A stretch of DNA of 6,492 nt from Bacteroidota bacterium (lineage in GTDB: Bacteria > Bacteroidota > Bacteroidia > Flavobacteriales > Flavobacteriaceae). The notes under the pieces are model-generated. The model saw nothing but the letters and a program-made list of their open reading frames with translations, was not told the origin of the DNA and made no database searches. This document shows, piece after piece, positions 4,577-6,492 of this stretch (within the stretch, counting starts at the first letter, position 1; each line of letters begins with the position of its first letter). The stretch covers positions 1 through 6,492 of the forward strand of contig JADFSQ010000116.1 in NCBI GenBank assembly GCA_022560715.1, given 5' to 3'. Position numbers and translations under genes: made by a program.

Positions 4577-5956
4577 TTACAATTTTTCAAATTTAGCTTG
4601 GAAAAATCTCAAATATTCAGGTTCATAAATCAATTTCATTCCTTTAATAGAATCTCTTCTTTCATAAACTCTTTGTACAGATTCTGCAATAACATCCATA
4701 TGAGCTTGGGTATAAACTCTTCTGGGAATGGTTAATCTAACAAGCTCTAATTTAGGATAATTATGTTCTCCAGTTTCTTTATTTCTACCTGCTGAAACCA
4801 CACCTCTTTCCATTGCTCTTACACCTGAATCAACATATATTTCTGCAGCAAGTGTTTGTGCCGGAAAATTTGACTGCTGAACATGTGATAAGAATTTTTT
4901 TGCATTAATAAAAATACCATGAGTTCCTACAGGTTTTACAATTGGGATTCCTAATTTAAGAAGTTTAGCACCAAGATAAAATACTTGTCCGACTCTTGCT
5001 TTAATATGTTCATCTTGTACAGATTCTTTAATGCCAATAGCAAGGGCTTCCATATCTCTTCCTGCCATACCTCCATAAGTATGTAGTCCTTCGTAAACTA
5101 CAACCATATTTTGAGCTTTAACATAAATTTCCGGATCATTAATGGCAAGAAATCCACCAATGTTTACCATTGCATCCTTTTTAGCGCTCATAGTAGCTCC
5201 ATCTGTTAAAGAACATATTTCATAAACTATTTCTGCTGTTGATTTATTTTCATAACCTTCTTCATTTTGCTGAATCATAAATGCATTTTCTGCAACACGA
5301 GTCATATCATGAATAATTTTAATACCATGTTTGTTGGTAAGTTTTCGGATAGCTTTCAGGTTGTTTAGAGATATAGGTTGACCTCCAGCCATATTAACAG
5401 TAGTTGCTATAGATACATAAGGAATTTTATTAGCTCCAACTTTATTAATAAGAGCTTCTAATTTTTCAAGGTTTACGTCTCCCTTAAATTTGTATAAATT
5501 ATCTGGGTCGTGTGCCTCATCCACGATAATATCTACAAATTTGCCACCTGCAAGTTCTTGATGAAGTTTTGTAGTTGTAAAGTACATGTTTCCCGGCAAA
5601 TAATCTCCTTCATTAATTAAAATTTGTGATAAAATATGTTCGGCAGCTCTGCCTTGATGAGTAGGAACAACATGCTTATAACTATAATATTTCTGAATAG
5701 TTTCTACCAGATTATAATAGTTTCTACTACCAGCATATGCTTCATCTCCCATCATAAGACCTGCCCATTGGCGATCGCTCATTGCTGAAGTACCACTATC
5801 TGTAAGCAAATCTATATAAACATCTGCCGATTTAAGTAAAAAGGTATTATATCCAGCTTCTTCAATAGCTTTTTTTCTGTGTGCTTCAGTTGTCATAAAG
5901 ACAGGCTCAACCATCTTTATTTTATAAGGTTCAGCCCAGGTACGTTCTGTTGACAT
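4577..5956 (-). CDS. tpl: Tyrosine phenol-lyase (beta-tyrosinase)
   Basis: Cytosolic PLP enzyme that splits L-tyrosine into phenol, pyruvate and ammonia. The 459 residues align without gaps to Citrobacter freundii TPL as I recall it, all key residues shifted by +3: Tyr74, Arg103, Asn188, Asp217, Arg220, PLP-lysine Lys260 (MSAKKD) and carboxylate-binding Arg407. The phenol-specific residues are all present: Phe126-Thr127 (MYFTTT), Met382/Arg384 (AMERG) and Phe451 (LRFFQA). This argues against a second tryptophanase, although automated pipelines may name it so. Differences from Citrobacter are Leu291 for Met288 in the ring pocket and GTHGIFINA for GGHAVFLDA, so substrate range could differ. The ATG at 5956 matches the family N-terminus (AEPYKIKMVEP). 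Only about one base separates it from the last recognisable codon of the truncated mutase upstream, so its promoter must lie within or beyond that remnant. Tryptophanase follows 66 bp downstream. Confidence 0.92.
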   Translation of the reverse strand: MSTERTWAEPYKIKMVEPVFMTTEAHRKKAIEEAGYNTFLLKSADVYIDLLTDSGTSAMSDRQWAGLMMGDEAYAGSRNYYNLVETIQKYYSYKHVVPTHQGRAAEHILSQILINEGDYLPGNMYFTTTKLHQELAGGKFVDIIVDEAHDPDNLYKFKGDVNLEKLEALINKVGANKIPYVSIATTVNMAGGQPISLNNLKAIRKLTNKHGIKIIHDMTRVAENAFMIQQNEEGYENKSTAEIVYEICSLTDGATMSAKKDAMVNIGGFLAINDPEIYVKAQNMVVVYEGLHTYGGMAGRDMEALAIGIKESVQDEHIKARVGQVFYLGAKLLKLGIPIVKPVGTHGIFINAKKFLSHVQQSNFPAQTLAAEIYVDSGVRAMERGVVSAGRNKETGEHNYPKLELVRLTIPRRVYTQAHMDVIAESVQRVYERRDSIKGMKLIYEPEYLRFFQAKFEKL

Positions 5957-5957
5957 A

Positions 5958-6492
5958 AATTTTATTTTTTGATATGTAATAATTCGGGAATTGTGCTCTT
6001 AACTTGGAACAATTTAATTTGGACTGTGCCAGGTAAGAAAGGAACAGTGCAATCCCTACAAGTGAATCGCGTCCATAATGAAGTTCGGGATAGATTACAC
6101 CTCCATTTCCCTCGCCACCAATAACGGCATTTTTTCCTTCATCATTTCAACAACATTTACTTCTCCAACCGCTGATGAGTAATGGATTTGACCTGATTTT
6201 AAAGTAATGTCCTTCAAAGCTCTTGTAGATGAGAGATTCGAAACAGTATTGCCTTTGTTATGCTTCAATACATAATCGGCAATTGCTACAAGAGTGTACT
6301 CCTCGCCAAACATTTCTCCATCTTCACAGACTATTGCCAATCTGTCAACATCTGTATCAACAGCAAAGCCCAGGTGGGCATTGTCTTTAACCACTGTTTT
6401 TGCAAGGTCAGACAGATTTTCGGGCAATGGTTCCGGATTATGAGGTAATATACATGTTGTGTCGCACAATAATTTAATGACATTTTCAACTC
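5958..6492 (-). pseudogene. glmM: Truncated, frameshifted phosphoglucosamine/phosphohexomutase (glmM-like) remnant
   Basis: Alpha-D-phosphohexomutase homologue; the intact enzyme isomerises hexose 6- and 1-phosphates for cell-wall or glycan precursors. The frame is open at the window edge, so its 5' part lies outside. Visible motifs are HNPEPL, the metal-binding loop DTDVDR (6341-6358; usually DPDVDR in this group, the three Asp retained), CEDGEMFGEEYTLVAIADYVL, NLSSTRAL and SAVGEVNVVEMMKEK. There a six-base A run (6130-6135, T on the + strand) is one base short: the frame shifts and stops at 6095. Adding one base restores NAVIGGEGNGGVIYPELHYG (substrate loop) on through GRDSLVGIALFLSYLA to ISKNKI, ending at 5958. 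The C-terminal phosphate-binding domain, about 80 residues, is missing, replaced by the tyrosine phenol-lyase gene. The frameshift alone could be a homopolymer sequencing error, but the truncation cannot. CDTTCIL in place of the usual CEPTGxF also suggests decay. Confidence 0.85.

Noticed and set aside
4577..5956. Second tryptophanase
   Set aside because: Asp, Ile/Val and His that mark tryptophanase are replaced by Thr127, Arg384 and Phe451, the tyrosine phenol-lyase set.
6095..6140. Programmed frameshifting in the mutase gene
   Set aside because: No slippery heptamer with a downstream structure was recognised, and the gene also lacks its C-terminal domain, so decay or sequencing error is simpler.
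6260..6448. 62-aa + strand ORF over the mutase remnant
   Set aside because: Antisense shadow of clear phosphohexomutase sequence.

Overview
The window looks like an AT-rich Bacteroidota (Bacteroidetes) chromosome, probably from an anaerobic or amino-acid-fermenting lineage. Evidence for this is the GGEGNGG-type phosphohexomutase, an ORF6N-like N-terminus, the lack of convincing Shine-Dalgarno sequences, and the tandem tyrosine phenol-lyase/tryptophanase pair. No rRNA, tRNA or CRISPR array is visible.

Left part (1-1108, + strand): the 3' two-fifths or so of a low-specificity threonine aldolase gene, cut by the window edge. It is followed closely by a gene for a small unrecognised two-helix membrane protein. 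Two bases after that gene lies a 42-codon gene for an extremely proline-rich basic peptide. The last two look like a translationally coupled pair of unknown function and are the least explained coding material here.

Middle (1109-3121): a short intergenic stretch with a hairpin, then an insertion sequence of about 1.66 kb (about 1338-3000) with 16-bp imperfect terminal inverted repeats starting GGCACTTTCA. It carries one DDE transposase gene of IS5/IS1182 type on the - strand. The element appears to sit inside a small gene whose first 28 codons resemble an ORF6N-domain protein. Removing the element and one copy of a 4-bp ATTA duplication joins both halves in one frame (60 codons). The transposase gene itself carries a 21-nt GC-rich near-palindrome that adds seven in-frame residues (PALPAGR). 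Hairpins sit near both ends of the element, and a candidate promoter overlaps repeats before the transposase.

Right part (3122-6492, all - strand): transcribed right to left, there is first a truncated and frameshifted phosphoglucosamine/phosphohexomutase remnant (glmM-like). Then comes a full-length tyrosine phenol-lyase, whose ATG abuts the point where the mutase homology stops. After 66 bp comes a full-length tryptophanase. The two lyases are paralogous PLP enzymes with the same catalytic residues, but each has its own set of ring-recognition residues. Together they would convert tyrosine and tryptophan to phenol and indole, each with pyruvate and ammonia.

I see no clear large new defence or metabolic system. 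The best leads are the membrane-protein/proline-rich-peptide pair, the palindromic mini-insertion in the transposase, and the junction between the broken mutase gene and the lyase cassette.
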